22,364 bases of DNA from an uncultured Faecalibacterium sp. (GCA_934561555.1 CAKTGQ010000027.1:1-22364); one strand, 5' to 3'. Positions 8,120 through 14,893 are shown, counted from the stretch's first letter. The notes: generated from the letters alone by a model not told the origin. Made by a program: numbers and translations.

Positions 8120-8230
8120 ATGACTACATCTGAATTGATTGCATTGGCCGGACTAGTGGTCAATATTATTCATGTGATATTTCAAATTGCATGGGCAATT
8201 TATAACAATCACAAAGAAAAAAAGAACTAA
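8120..8230 (+). CDS. Small hydrophobic peptide, putative type I toxin (holin-like toxin family)
   Basis: A 36-residue peptide beginning MTTSELIALAG, with one predicted membrane helix (about residues 5-28) and a charged C-terminal tail ending HKEKKN. Length, a single helix after a short polar start, and the Lys-rich tail match the type I toxins of Firmicutes (putative holin-like toxins, TxpA/BsrG group), which insert in the membrane. A GGGGGAA sequence lies 9 bases before the ATG, and a 7-bp hairpin (TTCACGA/TCGTGAA, 8060-8098) stands just upstream. The gene has its own promoter, and a consensus antisense promoter faces it from the right. I assign it by size, pattern and context, not by an alignment. 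It could alternatively be a neutral small membrane peptide. Confidence 0.6.
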   Translation: MTTSELIALAGLVVNIIHVIFQIAWAIYNNHKEKKN

Positions 8231-8317
8231 CCGTTAGGCTGGTAACTTTCCGGTTAGTCCTTCTCTGCTGATTGGTAAGGTGTTGTAGCCGCTTGCGTAA
8301 AAATACAACGCCTTTCC
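8216..8317 (-). ncRNA. Predicted antisense (antitoxin) RNA of the type I module
   Basis: A minus-strand promoter matching the sigma-A consensus exactly (8324-8352) would start an RNA near 8317. An 8-bp hairpin (ACTAACCG/CGGTTAGT, 8226-8258) followed on the minus strand by TTCTTTTTTTC would end it near 8216. The ~100-nt RNA is complementary to the 3' end of the toxin mRNA, including its stop codon. This convergent 3' overlap is the arrangement of txpA/ratA and bsrG/SR4 in Bacillus. Ends are predicted, not measured. Confidence 0.55.
8226..8258 (-). terminator. Terminator of the antisense RNA
   Basis: ACTAACCG pairs with CGGTTAGT around a 17-base loop. On the minus strand the stem is followed by TTCTTTTTTTC. 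On the plus strand no T-run follows, so it serves the antisense RNA. It overlaps the toxin stop codon at 8228. Confidence 0.6.
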
Positions 8318-8323
8318 ATTTGC

Positions 8324-8352
8324 ATTATATTCAAAGATTATCAACTTGTCAA
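8324..8352 (-). promoter_or_regulatory. Perfect-consensus sigma-A promoter, antisense to the toxin gene
   Basis: On the minus strand TTGACA (8347-8352), exactly 17 bp, then TATAAT (8324-8329). It is the best promoter match in the window, and no minus-strand ORF follows it. Its -35 lies within one arm of a perfect 9-bp inverted repeat (ACTTGTCAA at 8344-8352, TTGACAAGT at 8389-8397). Confidence 0.8.
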
Positions 8353-8461
8353 GCGAAGAGCATAGTATCATACCGCATTTTCCTCCTTTTGACAAGTGTT
8401 TTTTACAAAAATTTTCAAATTTTCGAAGGTAACTGAAAAATGTGATTGCGCTACGCTGTAA

Positions 8462-8575
8462 AACGTAGATGCCAGACGCGCTCAGCCCAGCACGACCCTT
8501 GCAATTTACACGCAGGTCTATGACACGTGGCGCAAAGAGATTCGCAAACAGATGAGCAAAGAACTGTACAGGTGA
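8462..8575 (+). pseudogene. C-terminal fragment of a tyrosine recombinase (integrase)
   Basis: 37 open codons ending in TGA at 8573-8575 read RAQPSTTLAIYTQVYDTWRK and on to a basic tail. This matches the last segment of tyrosine integrases, (G)HxxxSTTLxxYxxV, including the position of the nucleophilic Tyr in IYTQV. There is no start codon, the frame closes at 8459-8461, and the His usually found before this block reads Arg. The rest of the gene (DNA-binding and catalytic R/K/H/R residues) is absent. It ends 55 bp from the tRNA 3' end, the usual position of an integrase gene beside its attachment site. Confidence 0.7.
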
Positions 8576-8596
8576 ATCGTTTATTCATGCAAAAAG

Positions 8597-8628
8597 AAAA
8601 GCACGAGAGCAAAATCTCGTGCTTTTTT
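8597..8628. terminator. Terminator downstream of the tRNA, within the inserted DNA
   Basis: GCACGAGA-GCAAAA-TCTCGTGC (8601-8622) with A-runs on the left and six T on the right, able to work in both directions. On the minus strand it begins 2-3 bases after the tRNA 3' end, so it now ends the tRNA transcript. On the plus strand it follows the integrase remnant. Confidence 0.88.
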
Positions 8629-8630
8629 GA

Positions 8631-8704
8631 TGGGCCAGGCAGGACTTGAACCCGCGACCAAGCGGTTATGAGCCGCCAGCTCTGACCAGCTGAGCTACTG
8701 GCCC
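8631..8704 (-). tRNA. tRNA with CAT anticodon, probably tRNA-Ile2 (lysidine type)
   Basis: 74 nt fold as a complete cloverleaf on the minus strand. The acceptor is GGGCCAG/CTGGCCC plus A73, the D-stem GCTC/GAGC, and the anticodon stem GGCGG/CCGCT (first pair G-U) around the loop CTCATAA. The T-arm is GCGGG-TTCAAGT-CCTGC. CCA is not encoded. A CAT anticodon can be Met or Ile2. The C4-G69 and C5-G68 pairs and the similarity of the anticodon-to-T-arm region to E. coli Ile2 favour Ile2, whose wobble C is modified by TilS. There is no 3-G-C-pair initiator stem, so it is not the initiator tRNA. Elongator Met cannot be excluded without the rest of the genome. Confidence 0.93.
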
Positions 8705-8735
8705 GCAGGAGTGCTACATTGCTGCAACACGCACT

Positions 8736-8764
8736 AGTATAACAAAAAATGCACAAAAAGGAAA
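8736..8764 (-). promoter_or_regulatory. Promoter of the CAT tRNA
   Basis: On the minus strand TTTCCT (8759-8764), a 17-bp spacer and TATACT (8736-8741), ending 32 bp before the tRNA 5' end. Confidence 0.55.
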
Positions 8765-8780
8765 GCATTTTCTGCAAAAA

Positions 8781-9200
8781 TCATTTGGTGCGGCGGGCAT
8801 CCAGCTTTTGCAGCATAAATTCGTCCAGCATGGCGGGCGGGAACAGCGGCTCTTTATAGCCAAAGGCCTCCCGGATGAAGATCAAAGTTACCACGGTCTG
8901 GCGGCCGGGGTCCAGCCGCAGGGTGTACAAAGTGTCCAGCGGCTGCTGGCTGGGCTGGTGCAGCGTCAGGTGTAGCATGAAGCCGCCGTCGTTCTCCCGG
9001 CGGCACTCGTAGGCAAAGAGGTCGGTGTCGCTGTGGGTGTCCAGACGGTCGAAGCATTCGTCCAGCGCAAGGTTCGTGCGGAACTCGGACAGGCCGGCGG
9101 GGCCGTACTGGCTGCGGCGGTTCGTCTCCCGCCGGGAGAGCAGGTACACGATGATGCCCAGCGCACAGGCTAAAAGACAGACGGAAACGACAGCGTTCAT
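8781..9200 (-). CDS. Small membrane-anchored protein of unknown function
   Basis: 139 residues. The N-terminus MNAVVSVCLLACALGIIVYL is a single membrane helix or uncleaved signal anchor, followed by a basic RRETNRR stop-transfer stretch and a soluble domain of about 110 residues. The soluble part has alternating hydrophobic strands (FMLHLTLHQ, LYTLRLDPG, VVTLIFIREAFG), consistent with a small beta-rich fold. I do not recognise the family. The ATG at 9200 follows GGGGAGGG at good spacing; longer upstream frames lack this. It is divergent from the gene at 9328 and runs towards the tRNA on the same strand. Confidence 0.8.
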   Translation of the reverse strand: MNAVVSVCLLACALGIIVYLLSRRETNRRSQYGPAGLSEFRTNLALDECFDRLDTHSDTDLFAYECRRENDGGFMLHLTLHQPSQQPLDTLYTLRLDPGRQTVVTLIFIREAFGYKEPLFPPAMLDEFMLQKLDARRTK

Positions 9201-9256
9201 GGAAAGACCCTCCCCAAAAGAGTTTTCCTTATTGTAACACAACCTGCGGGGGTTTG

Positions 9257-9265
9257 TGCTATAAT
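9257..9265 (+). promoter_or_regulatory. Extended -10 promoter for the 9328 operon
   Basis: TG-C-TATAAT (9257-9265), a perfect -10 with the extended TG. No good -35 at normal spacing. Transcription would start near 9272, about 55 bases before the ATG. Confidence 0.55.
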
Positions 9266-9327
9266 ATTTACAATTCTTTTTTAATTTTTTTGGCAAGCCG
9301 GGTGCAAACGCCCGGGGGAGGGGCTTC

Positions 9328-9828
9328 ATGAAGCTTAAATTTACGCGCAAGACATGGTATTTCTTTTTGCTGGCTGCGGCGGCAGTGTCCATGCTGGGCG
9401 GTTTTGCCGTGCTGGGCGGGATGGATTTTTCCGGGTTGGAAATGGTCGTATTCTGCCTTACCGGCATTGCGGTGCTGTTTCTGGCGGCGCAGAAGGGCGC
9501 ACCGGCAAGGGAAAAGCGCAACTACACCGGCGTGTTCGTGGTGCTGATGCTCAGCAAGCTGGGTGCCAGCGGCTGGGCGGGCGATATCTGCTCGGCGCTG
9601 GTGTGGCCTGCTTTGCTGGCGACCGAGTACGAGCGCGGCAGACCCATCCAGCGGCAGCTGCAGCTGGTAAGCGCCGCCGAGGTGCTGCGGCTGGTGTTCT
9701 GGATGCTGACCAAGTACGCGGGCATGAGCGGCCTTGCCTTCTGGACGAACATCATGTTCGTGCTGCTGACCTGCGCCCGGGGCTGGGCGGGGCTTACCCT
9801 GTATAAGACGCAGGAGGAGACCCTGTGA
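9328..9828 (+). CDS. Integral membrane protein of unknown function (about four helices)
   Basis: 166 residues, basic N-terminus (MKLKFTRK). Hydrophobic stretches lie at about 9-31, 37-54, 67-95 and 112-155, so probably four or five helices. The family is not recognised. The start follows GGGGGAGGGG. The last four bases overlap the GTG start of the UPF0748-like gene (GTGA), which indicates translational coupling. A role with that secreted hydrolase is plausible, but only from position. Confidence 0.82.
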   Translation: MKLKFTRKTWYFFLLAAAAVSMLGGFAVLGGMDFSGLEMVVFCLTGIAVLFLAAQKGAPAREKRNYTGVFVVLMLSKLGASGWAGDICSALVWPALLATEYERGRPIQRQLQLVSAAEVLRLVFWMLTKYAGMSGLAFWTNIMFVLLTCARGWAGLTLYKTQEETL

Positions 9829-11108
9829 CCCAGCGCCGCAGGACGTCGAAAGCCAAGGCAAAACGCCGTTTTGGCCGCAGAGCCTTTCTGGCTGGTGCGG
9901 GCGCAGCGGCCTGTGCGGCAACGGGGTGGTATCTGCGGCAGAAAAGCGATGCAGACCATACCGCCGCTTCCGGGCAGGATACGCCCCCGGCACCCAACCC
10001 CGCCCTGCCCGCCGGAGAGTGGCGGGCGGTGTGGGTGAGCTATCTGGACTGGGCGCTGCTGGATTTTTCCACCGAGGATACCTTCCGCGCCGGGGCGGCG
10101 CAGCTGCTGGACAACTGCGCCGGGCTGGGGCTGAACACCGTGCTGGCACAGGTGCGCCCCTTCGGGGATGCGCTGTACCGCAGCAGCTTGTTCCCGTGGA
10201 GCCATCTGTGCACCGGGGTGCAGGGCAAAGACCCCGGCTTTGACCCGCTGGATGTCTTTCTTACCGAGGCGCACCGCCGGGGCATCGGGGTGGAGGCGTG
10301 GGTCAACCCCTACCGCCTGCGCTCCTCGGCGGCGATGCCGCCGAATCTGGCGGAGAATAATCTGGCAAACCTCCACCCGGACTGGCTGTGCACCGCCGGG
10401 GAGGGGCTGTACCTGAACCCCGCCGTGCCTGCCGCCGCAGACTATGTGGTGCAGGGGGTGGCAGAGCTTGTGCAGAACTACCCGGTGGACGGCATCCACT
10501 TTGACGATTACTTTTACCCCACCACCGATGCCGCTGTGGACGCGGCGCAGTTTGCGGCAAGCGGCGCAGCCGACCTTGCCGCGTGGCGGCGGCAGAACGT
10601 CACCGCACTGGTGGCGAACGTGCACCGCACCGTAAAGGCGGCAGACCCCACCCTGCGGTTCGGCATCAGCCCGCAGGGCAACCCGGACAACGACCTTGAC
10701 CAGCAGTACAGCGATGTGACCGCATGGCTGGCGGCGGGCGGGGAGGAGAAGGTCATCGACTACCTCTGCCCGCAGGTGTACTGGGGCTATGGCTTTACCC
10801 TGCACTCCGGCAGCACCCGCTTTGCCTTTGAAAACATCGTCCCGGCGTGGCTTAGCTACCCCCGGGCGGGGGATGTGGCGCTGTACTTCGGGCTGGGCGC
10901 GTACCGGGTGGGCACCGGGGACGGCGGTGCGAACCCGGACAGCGTGTCCGGCTGGAGCACCGGCAGTGCGCTGGCGGCACAGGTAAAGGACTTACGGCAG
11001 CAGGCGGCGGGCGGCTGGGCGCTGTACCGCTACGGCAGTCTGTTCGGGCCGGAGGCTCCTGCGCTGGCCGAGGCCGAGTGCGCAGCGCTGCGGGCGCTGA
11101 ATGCGTGA
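9825..11108 (+). CDS. UPF0748/GHL10-like secreted glycoside hydrolase with twin-arginine-type signal
   Basis: 427 residues. The GTG at 9825 overlaps the upstream stop by four bases and follows AGGAGGAG. The N-terminus is very basic, then GRRAFLAGAGAAACAATG, which fits a twin-arginine signal (R18-R19-x-F-L). The mature part begins EWRAVWVSYLDW and runs through AWVNPYR (A158-R164) and HFDDYFYP (H225-P232), the conserved blocks of the DUF187/GHL10 family (B. subtilis YngK relatives). These have a TIM-barrel fold and probably act on envelope or host glycans. D227/D228 may be catalytic or metal-binding by analogy. Substrate is unknown. Confidence 0.92.
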   Translation: MTQRRRTSKAKAKRRFGRRAFLAGAGAAACAATGWYLRQKSDADHTAASGQDTPPAPNPALPAGEWRAVWVSYLDWALLDFSTEDTFRAGAAQLLDNCAGLGLNTVLAQVRPFGDALYRSSLFPWSHLCTGVQGKDPGFDPLDVFLTEAHRRGIGVEAWVNPYRLRSSAAMPPNLAENNLANLHPDWLCTAGEGLYLNPAVPAAADYVVQGVAELVQNYPVDGIHFDDYFYPTTDAAVDAAQFAASGAADLAAWRRQNVTALVANVHRTVKAADPTLRFGISPQGNPDNDLDQQYSDVTAWLAAGGEEKVIDYLCPQVYWGYGFTLHSGSTRFAFENIVPAWLSYPRAGDVALYFGLGAYRVGTGDGGANPDSVSGWSTGSALAAQVKDLRQQAAGGWALYRYGSLFGPEAPALAEAECAALRALNA

Positions 11109-11158
11109 AAATTTGTGCAGAAACGGGCGGCAAACCGCACAAAATAAGCGCAGGTATC

Positions 11159-11187
11159 TTGTGCAGAGCGGCAAAATGCGGTATACT
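11159..11187 (+). promoter_or_regulatory. Sigma-A promoter for the lipoprotein/transporter operon
   Basis: TTGTGC at 11159-11164, a 17-bp spacer and TATACT at 11182-11187, about 70 bp upstream of the lipoprotein ATG. Confidence 0.65.
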
Positions 11188-11256
11188 TACCCTGTATCTG
11201 CCCGTTGGCAGAGACGCACGAAAAAGAGAAGTTTCTTTGTTTCTATGAGGAAAGCT

Positions 11257-11799
11257 ATGAAGATGAAAAAACAGCTTTTGGCACTGCTGCTGGCGGCGGT
11301 CATGGTGCTTAGCCTGACCGGCTGCAAGGAGACCCTGAAAAAGGTGGCGCAGAAGGTGACAGGCCACTCCGAGGAAGTGCAGGAGGAGGATACCACCCGC
11401 TGGGCAGAAGCCACCACCGACCCGCTGATCATTCAGGGCATTGCGGATGCCTCGGCAAAGTATGCCACCGCCACCGCAGACGGCTGCCTGTATGCGGTGT
11501 TCAACGGTATCTGGAGCCGCAACACCGGCTACTTTACCGTGCCGGGCGGCAGTTTGAACATCATGGCCTGCGGCACCGCCGAGGGCACCCAGAAGTTCAA
11601 GGTGGCACTGTGGAAAAAGGTGGACGGCGGCGCAGCGTATGTGCCGGACAGCACCTACTACGTCAAGACCGACGGCACTGACTACCGCTGCACCATTTCC
11701 GGGCTGGACCCGGCGGCGCAGTACCGCGTGACCATCTCGTATGATTCCAGCCGGTACTACCTGTACGGCCTGCTGAAGGTGGAGGGCATTGCCGGATGA
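11257..11799 (+). CDS. Lipoprotein of unknown function
   Basis: 180 residues with a lipoprotein signal: MKMKKQ, a Leu/Ala-rich core, and the lipobox LTGC with the lipidated Cys at 23. I chose the ATG at 11257 because AGGAAAG (11248-11254) stands just before it; the ATGs at 11101 and 11245 fit worse. After a charged linker the mature domain has beta-strand patterns, and its end (YRCTISGLDPAAQYRVTISY) resembles a fibronectin type III-like strand pair. That suggests an extracellular beta-sandwich, but no family is recognised. It overlaps the downstream EamA gene by four bases (ATGA). Confidence 0.85.
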   Translation: MKMKKQLLALLLAAVMVLSLTGCKETLKKVAQKVTGHSEEVQEEDTTRWAEATTDPLIIQGIADASAKYATATADGCLYAVFNGIWSRNTGYFTVPGGSLNIMACGTAEGTQKFKVALWKKVDGGAAYVPDSTYYVKTDGTDYRCTISGLDPAAQYRVTISYDSSRYYLYGLLKVEGIAG

Positions 11800-12713
11800 C
11801 GAACCAGACGAAAAATTCAATGCTGCTGATGCTGTGCGCCCTGATCTGGGGCACAGCTTTTGTGGCGCAGAGCGCCGGTTCCGGCATGGGCGCGTTCTCC
11901 TTTCTGGCGGGGCGCAGCTGGATGGCGGTGCTGGTGCTGATTCCCACGGTTAAGGCGTTTGACGCCTTGCACCGCCGGCAGGGCAAACCGGACGGCAAAC
12001 CCAAGACGGCGGCAGAGCGCAAGCTGCTGCTGAAAGCCGGGCTTGTGTGCGGCACGCTGCTGTTTTTAGCCAGCGCGGCGCAGCAGTTGGGCATCACGCT
12101 GGACCCCTCCACCGCAAAGGCGGGCTTCCTGACCGCCATGTATGTGGTGCTGGTGCCGGTGTTCGGCCTGTTTCTGGGGCGCAAGGGCAGCGCGCAGCTG
12201 TGGGTGAGCATGGCCATTGCCGTGGTGGGGCTGTACCTGCTGTGCATGAAGGACGGCTTTGGCAGCATCCAGAGCAGCGACTGGCTGCTGCTCTTGTGCG
12301 CGGTGCTGTTCAGCTTCCAGATCATGGCGGTGGACCATTTCTCCCCGCAGATGGACGGTGTGCGCCTGAGCCTTGTGGAGTTTTTTGTGGTGTCGGTGGA
12401 AAGCACCGCGGCGGCATTCTTGTTCGAGCAGCCTGCCATGGCAGAGTTCGTCGCCTTCGCCGGGCCTATCCTGTACTGCGGCATTATGTCCAGCGGCGTG
12501 GCCTACACCCTGCAGATTCTGGGTCAGCGGGACCTGAACCCCGCCGTGGCAAGCCTTATCATGTGTCTGGAAAGCGTATTCAGCGCCTTGGGCGGCTGGC
12601 TGCTGCTGCACCAGAACCTTTCCTTGCGGGAATCTTTCGGCTGCGTGCTGCTGTTTGCCGCCGTGGTGCTGGCGCAGCTGCCCCTTGGCCGTCTGATGCG
12701 GAGCAAAGCCTGA
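11796..12713 (+). CDS. EamA-family (DMT superfamily) transporter
   Basis: 305 residues with about ten membrane helices in two EamA repeats (roughly 8-140 and 155-298). Typical blocks are LCALIWGTAFVAQSAG at the start of the first repeat and LIMCLESVFSALGGWLLLHQ near the end of the second, the conserved EP/ES-F-A helix of this family. Members export or import amino acids, nucleobases and other metabolites; the substrate cannot be read from sequence. The ATG overlaps the lipoprotein stop (ATGA), and the next gene begins with GTG two bases after this stop, so the three are one operon. Confidence 0.93.
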   Translation: MTNQTKNSMLLMLCALIWGTAFVAQSAGSGMGAFSFLAGRSWMAVLVLIPTVKAFDALHRRQGKPDGKPKTAAERKLLLKAGLVCGTLLFLASAAQQLGITLDPSTAKAGFLTAMYVVLVPVFGLFLGRKGSAQLWVSMAIAVVGLYLLCMKDGFGSIQSSDWLLLLCAVLFSFQIMAVDHFSPQMDGVRLSLVEFFVVSVESTAAAFLFEQPAMAEFVAFAGPILYCGIMSSGVAYTLQILGQRDLNPAVASLIMCLESVFSALGGWLLLHQNLSLRESFGCVLLFAAVVLAQLPLGRLMRSKA

Positions 12714-12714
12714 G

Positions 12715-13269
12715 GTGGCGGCAAAGCCGTGCGCCCAGCTGCGCAGCGTGGAGGGCATCCAGTACGAGCTGGTGCGCAAAAAGGTAAAGCAGCTGCACCT
12801 GCGGGTGCGGGACAACGGCACCGTGATGGTAAGCATCCCCCTGACGGCCAGTCTGGAACAGGCTGACCGTTTTGTGCTGCAAAACGCCCAGTGGATCCGG
12901 GACACCCGGGTGAAGAATATCACGAAGCGCAACAAGGATAACGCCGACCTGCCGGACAAAGCCACGGCGCTGGCCTACTTTATCGCCATGAGCGATAAGG
13001 TCTACCCGGCCTTTGCCGGGGTGCTGGGCGGGCAGAAGCCTGTCCTGAAAGTGCGCAGCATGACCAGCCGCTGGGGCGTGTGCTGCCCGGCTAAGCGGCA
13101 GATCACCCTTGCCTTGCAGCTGTATAACCAGCCCCCTGCGGCGCAGATCTATGTGGTAGTACACGAGTACTGCCACTTTTTGCAGCTGAACCACAGCCCG
13201 GCTTTCTGGGCAGAGGTGGAAAATCTGCTGCCGGACTGGAAGGCCCGGCGGGAGCTGCTGAAAAAATAA
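12715..13269 (+). CDS. YgjP-like zinc metallopeptidase (DUF45)
   Basis: 184 residues beginning at a GTG one base after the transporter stop. The zinc site is H150-E151-Y-C-H154 with a third ligand H160 in LNHSPAFW, as in the YgjP/DUF45 family (SprT/M48-like fold). The N-terminal part (YELVRKKVKQLHLRVRDNG, AQWIRDTR) and the middle MTSRWGVCC (usually SRWGSC) also fit the family, here with VCC after the Gly. No signal peptide, so cytoplasmic. In some genomes such proteins accompany restriction enzymes, but not here. The biological substrate is unknown. Confidence 0.92.
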   Translation: MAAKPCAQLRSVEGIQYELVRKKVKQLHLRVRDNGTVMVSIPLTASLEQADRFVLQNAQWIRDTRVKNITKRNKDNADLPDKATALAYFIAMSDKVYPAFAGVLGGQKPVLKVRSMTSRWGVCCPAKRQITLALQLYNQPPAAQIYVVVHEYCHFLQLNHSPAFWAEVENLLPDWKARRELLKK

Positions 13270-13297
13270 TCTATCGTAAAAACGGAGGGAAATTCCC

Positions 13298-14788
13298 TTG
13301 GAAAACGAAAAAAAGACCGGCGATAAATATTCCAAACTGGCTGGCAATACCCTGATCTTTGCAATTTCCAGCTTTTCATCCAAGCTGCTCACCTTGATCG
13401 TACAGCCCTTTCTGACCTACGCCATGGCGGAGATCTCGGATCTGGGCTTGTCCAAGATTTTGAGCCAGTACGCAAACCTGCTCATCCCCTTTGTGTCCAT
13501 GGGAATGTCCAACGCCATCATCCGCTTTGGTCTGGACAAGGGCAACAGCGAAAAGCAGGTGTTCACCAACGGCCTGCTCACCATTCTGGGCGGCTTTGGC
13601 ATACTGGTGCTGTGCTGGCCGGTCACCCAGTTTTTGCCGGATATGGCGCAGTACGGCCTGCTGATCTACATTTATGTGCTCATGAGCTGCCTGCGCACCC
13701 TGTGCACCCAGTTCGTGCGCAGCCGCCAGTGGAACAAGCTGGTGGCAGTGGACGGCGTGCTGTGCACCGTGGCCACCATGGCGTTCTATGTGCTGTATCT
13801 GGTGGGCTTCAAGTGGGGCGCTAACGGCTACCTGCTTGCCATCATCAGCGGCGACCTTGTCAGCGTGCTGTTCCTGATGTTCACCGGCAAGCTGTGGAAC
13901 TATGTGGAGCTGAAGGGCATCAACAAAAAGCTGTGGCGGCAGATGCTCAACTTCTCGCTGCCCATGATCCCGGCGCAGATCAGCTTCTGGATCATCAACG
14001 CCTCCGACCTGTTCTTTGTGCGCGAGATGTGCGAGGGACTGGACGGGCGCACCGGCAACGCATGGAGCGGCCTGCTTTCCACCGGCTACTTCCTGCCCAC
14101 CATCCTGACCACGCTGGGCCTGATCTTCTACGATGCGTGGCAGCTTTCCGCCGTCACCGAGGAAGAGGGGCGCGCCCGGTTCTTTACCCAGATCTTCCGC
14201 ACCTACTCCAGTGTGCTGTTCTGCTGTGCGGCGGGTATTATCTGGCTGTGCCGCCCGGTGATGCACGTCATGAAGTCCAACTATTATTACGCATGGCACT
14301 TTGTGCCGTTCCTTGTGCTGGCTTCCACTTGCAGCTGTTTCAACCAGTTCATGAACAGCGTCTATGTGGTGACCAAAAAGTCTGACCGCAGTATGGTCAC
14401 CATGATGGCGGGTGCCATCAGCAACTGCATCATGAACTACTTCTTCATCAAGCTGTGGGGGCCTGTGGGCGCGACCTATGCGTCCTTCCTTGGCCTTGCG
14501 CTGGTGTTCACCCTGCGTGCGGTGGACGCCCGCCGCATGATCGGGATGCACGTCCACCCTGCGCGGGTGCTGGCAAACGCCGCCGTGCTGGTGTTTGAAG
14601 CCTTTGTGCTGCTGGCAGAGCCGCCGCTGTACGGGCTGTGGACGGGGATGATCACGCTGGCGGTCATCCTGTACAACTTTGCGGGCGTATGGGCGATGGC
14701 GCGGGTGCTGCTGCCCCGTCTGCTGGGCCGCCGTGGCAAGGCGCTGGTAGCCGCCGTGGACGGCTGGCTGAAGCCGAAAAAGGCATAA
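13298..14788 (+). CDS. Polysaccharide/lipid-linked oligosaccharide flippase (Wzx/MurJ-like, MOP superfamily)
   Basis: 496 residues with about 14 hydrophobic helices, the usual size for polysaccharide biosynthesis flippases. The start is TTG at 13298 after CGGAGGG. The N-terminus KLAGNTLIFAISSFSSKLLT and the block NAIIRFGLDKGN are typical of the family, and a C-terminal repeat begins near residue 335. It would turn lipid-linked sugars from the inner to the outer face of the membrane. No polymerase or ligase genes are close, and the window's glycosyltransferase is 10 kb away, so the partner pathway is not shown. It ends with a strong terminator. Confidence 0.92.
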   Translation: MENEKKTGDKYSKLAGNTLIFAISSFSSKLLTLIVQPFLTYAMAEISDLGLSKILSQYANLLIPFVSMGMSNAIIRFGLDKGNSEKQVFTNGLLTILGGFGILVLCWPVTQFLPDMAQYGLLIYIYVLMSCLRTLCTQFVRSRQWNKLVAVDGVLCTVATMAFYVLYLVGFKWGANGYLLAIISGDLVSVLFLMFTGKLWNYVELKGINKKLWRQMLNFSLPMIPAQISFWIINASDLFFVREMCEGLDGRTGNAWSGLLSTGYFLPTILTTLGLIFYDAWQLSAVTEEEGRARFFTQIFRTYSSVLFCCAAGIIWLCRPVMHVMKSNYYYAWHFVPFLVLASTCSCFNQFMNSVYVVTKKSDRSMVTMMAGAISNCIMNYFFIKLWGPVGATYASFLGLALVFTLRAVDARRMIGMHVHPARVLANAAVLVFEAFVLLAEPPLYGLWTGMITLAVILYNFAGVWAMARVLLPRLLGRRGKALVAAVDGWLKPKKA

Positions 14789-14798
14789 GAATAATTTA

Positions 14799-14837
14799 GG
14801 GGTTCTGAAAAGCCTGCGGCTTTTCAGAACCCCTTTT
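14799..14837 (+). terminator. Strong rho-independent terminator after the flippase
   Basis: A perfect 16-bp stem (14799-14814 with 14818-14833, three-base loop TGC) followed by TTTT. Confidence 0.95.
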
Positions 14838-14893
14838 CATAAAATTCTTTTTTACAATTTATGGAACTTGCTCAATTTTTTTCCTTCTGGCGG

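Larger units (their letters stand above)
8017..8314. repeat. Inverted repeats flanking the peptide gene (8017-8044 and 8288-8314)
   Basis: The first 28 bases of the predicted sense transcript reappear in inverted orientation at 8288-8314. The central 12 bases are identical and roughly 24 of 28 positions match overall. The right copy also sits in an 11-bp stem (8277-8287 with 8304-8314). Such repeats would let the 5' and 3' ends of the toxin mRNA pair with each other, and they give sense and antisense RNAs near-identical 5' ends. Confidence 0.75.
7768..8655. mobile_element. Remnant of an integrated element at a tRNA gene
   Basis: About 0.86 kb of AT-rich DNA lies between two identical 25-bp copies of the tRNA 3' end (7768-7792 and 8631-8655), the classic footprint of a site-specific tyrosine recombinase. 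Inside are the C-terminal end of such an integrase (8462-8575) and a small toxin-like module (about 8007-8352). The base composition is clearly lower in GC than the flanks. No other coding content can be recognised between 7793 and 7980 apart from a small hairpin (TTGGCG/CGCCAA, 7824-7839). It is too small and broken to move by itself. The parent element could have been a prophage, ICE or island. Confidence 0.75.

Noticed and set aside
8451..8777. Minus-strand frame of 108 codons over the tRNA
   Set aside because: It runs through a complete tRNA gene and its terminator, with no ribosome site or family similarity.
9270..9327. Possible riboswitch in the leader of the 9328 gene
   Set aside because: Only one short GC stem (CCGGG/CCCGG) next to the ribosome site; the leader of about 55 bases is too short and shows no known aptamer core.
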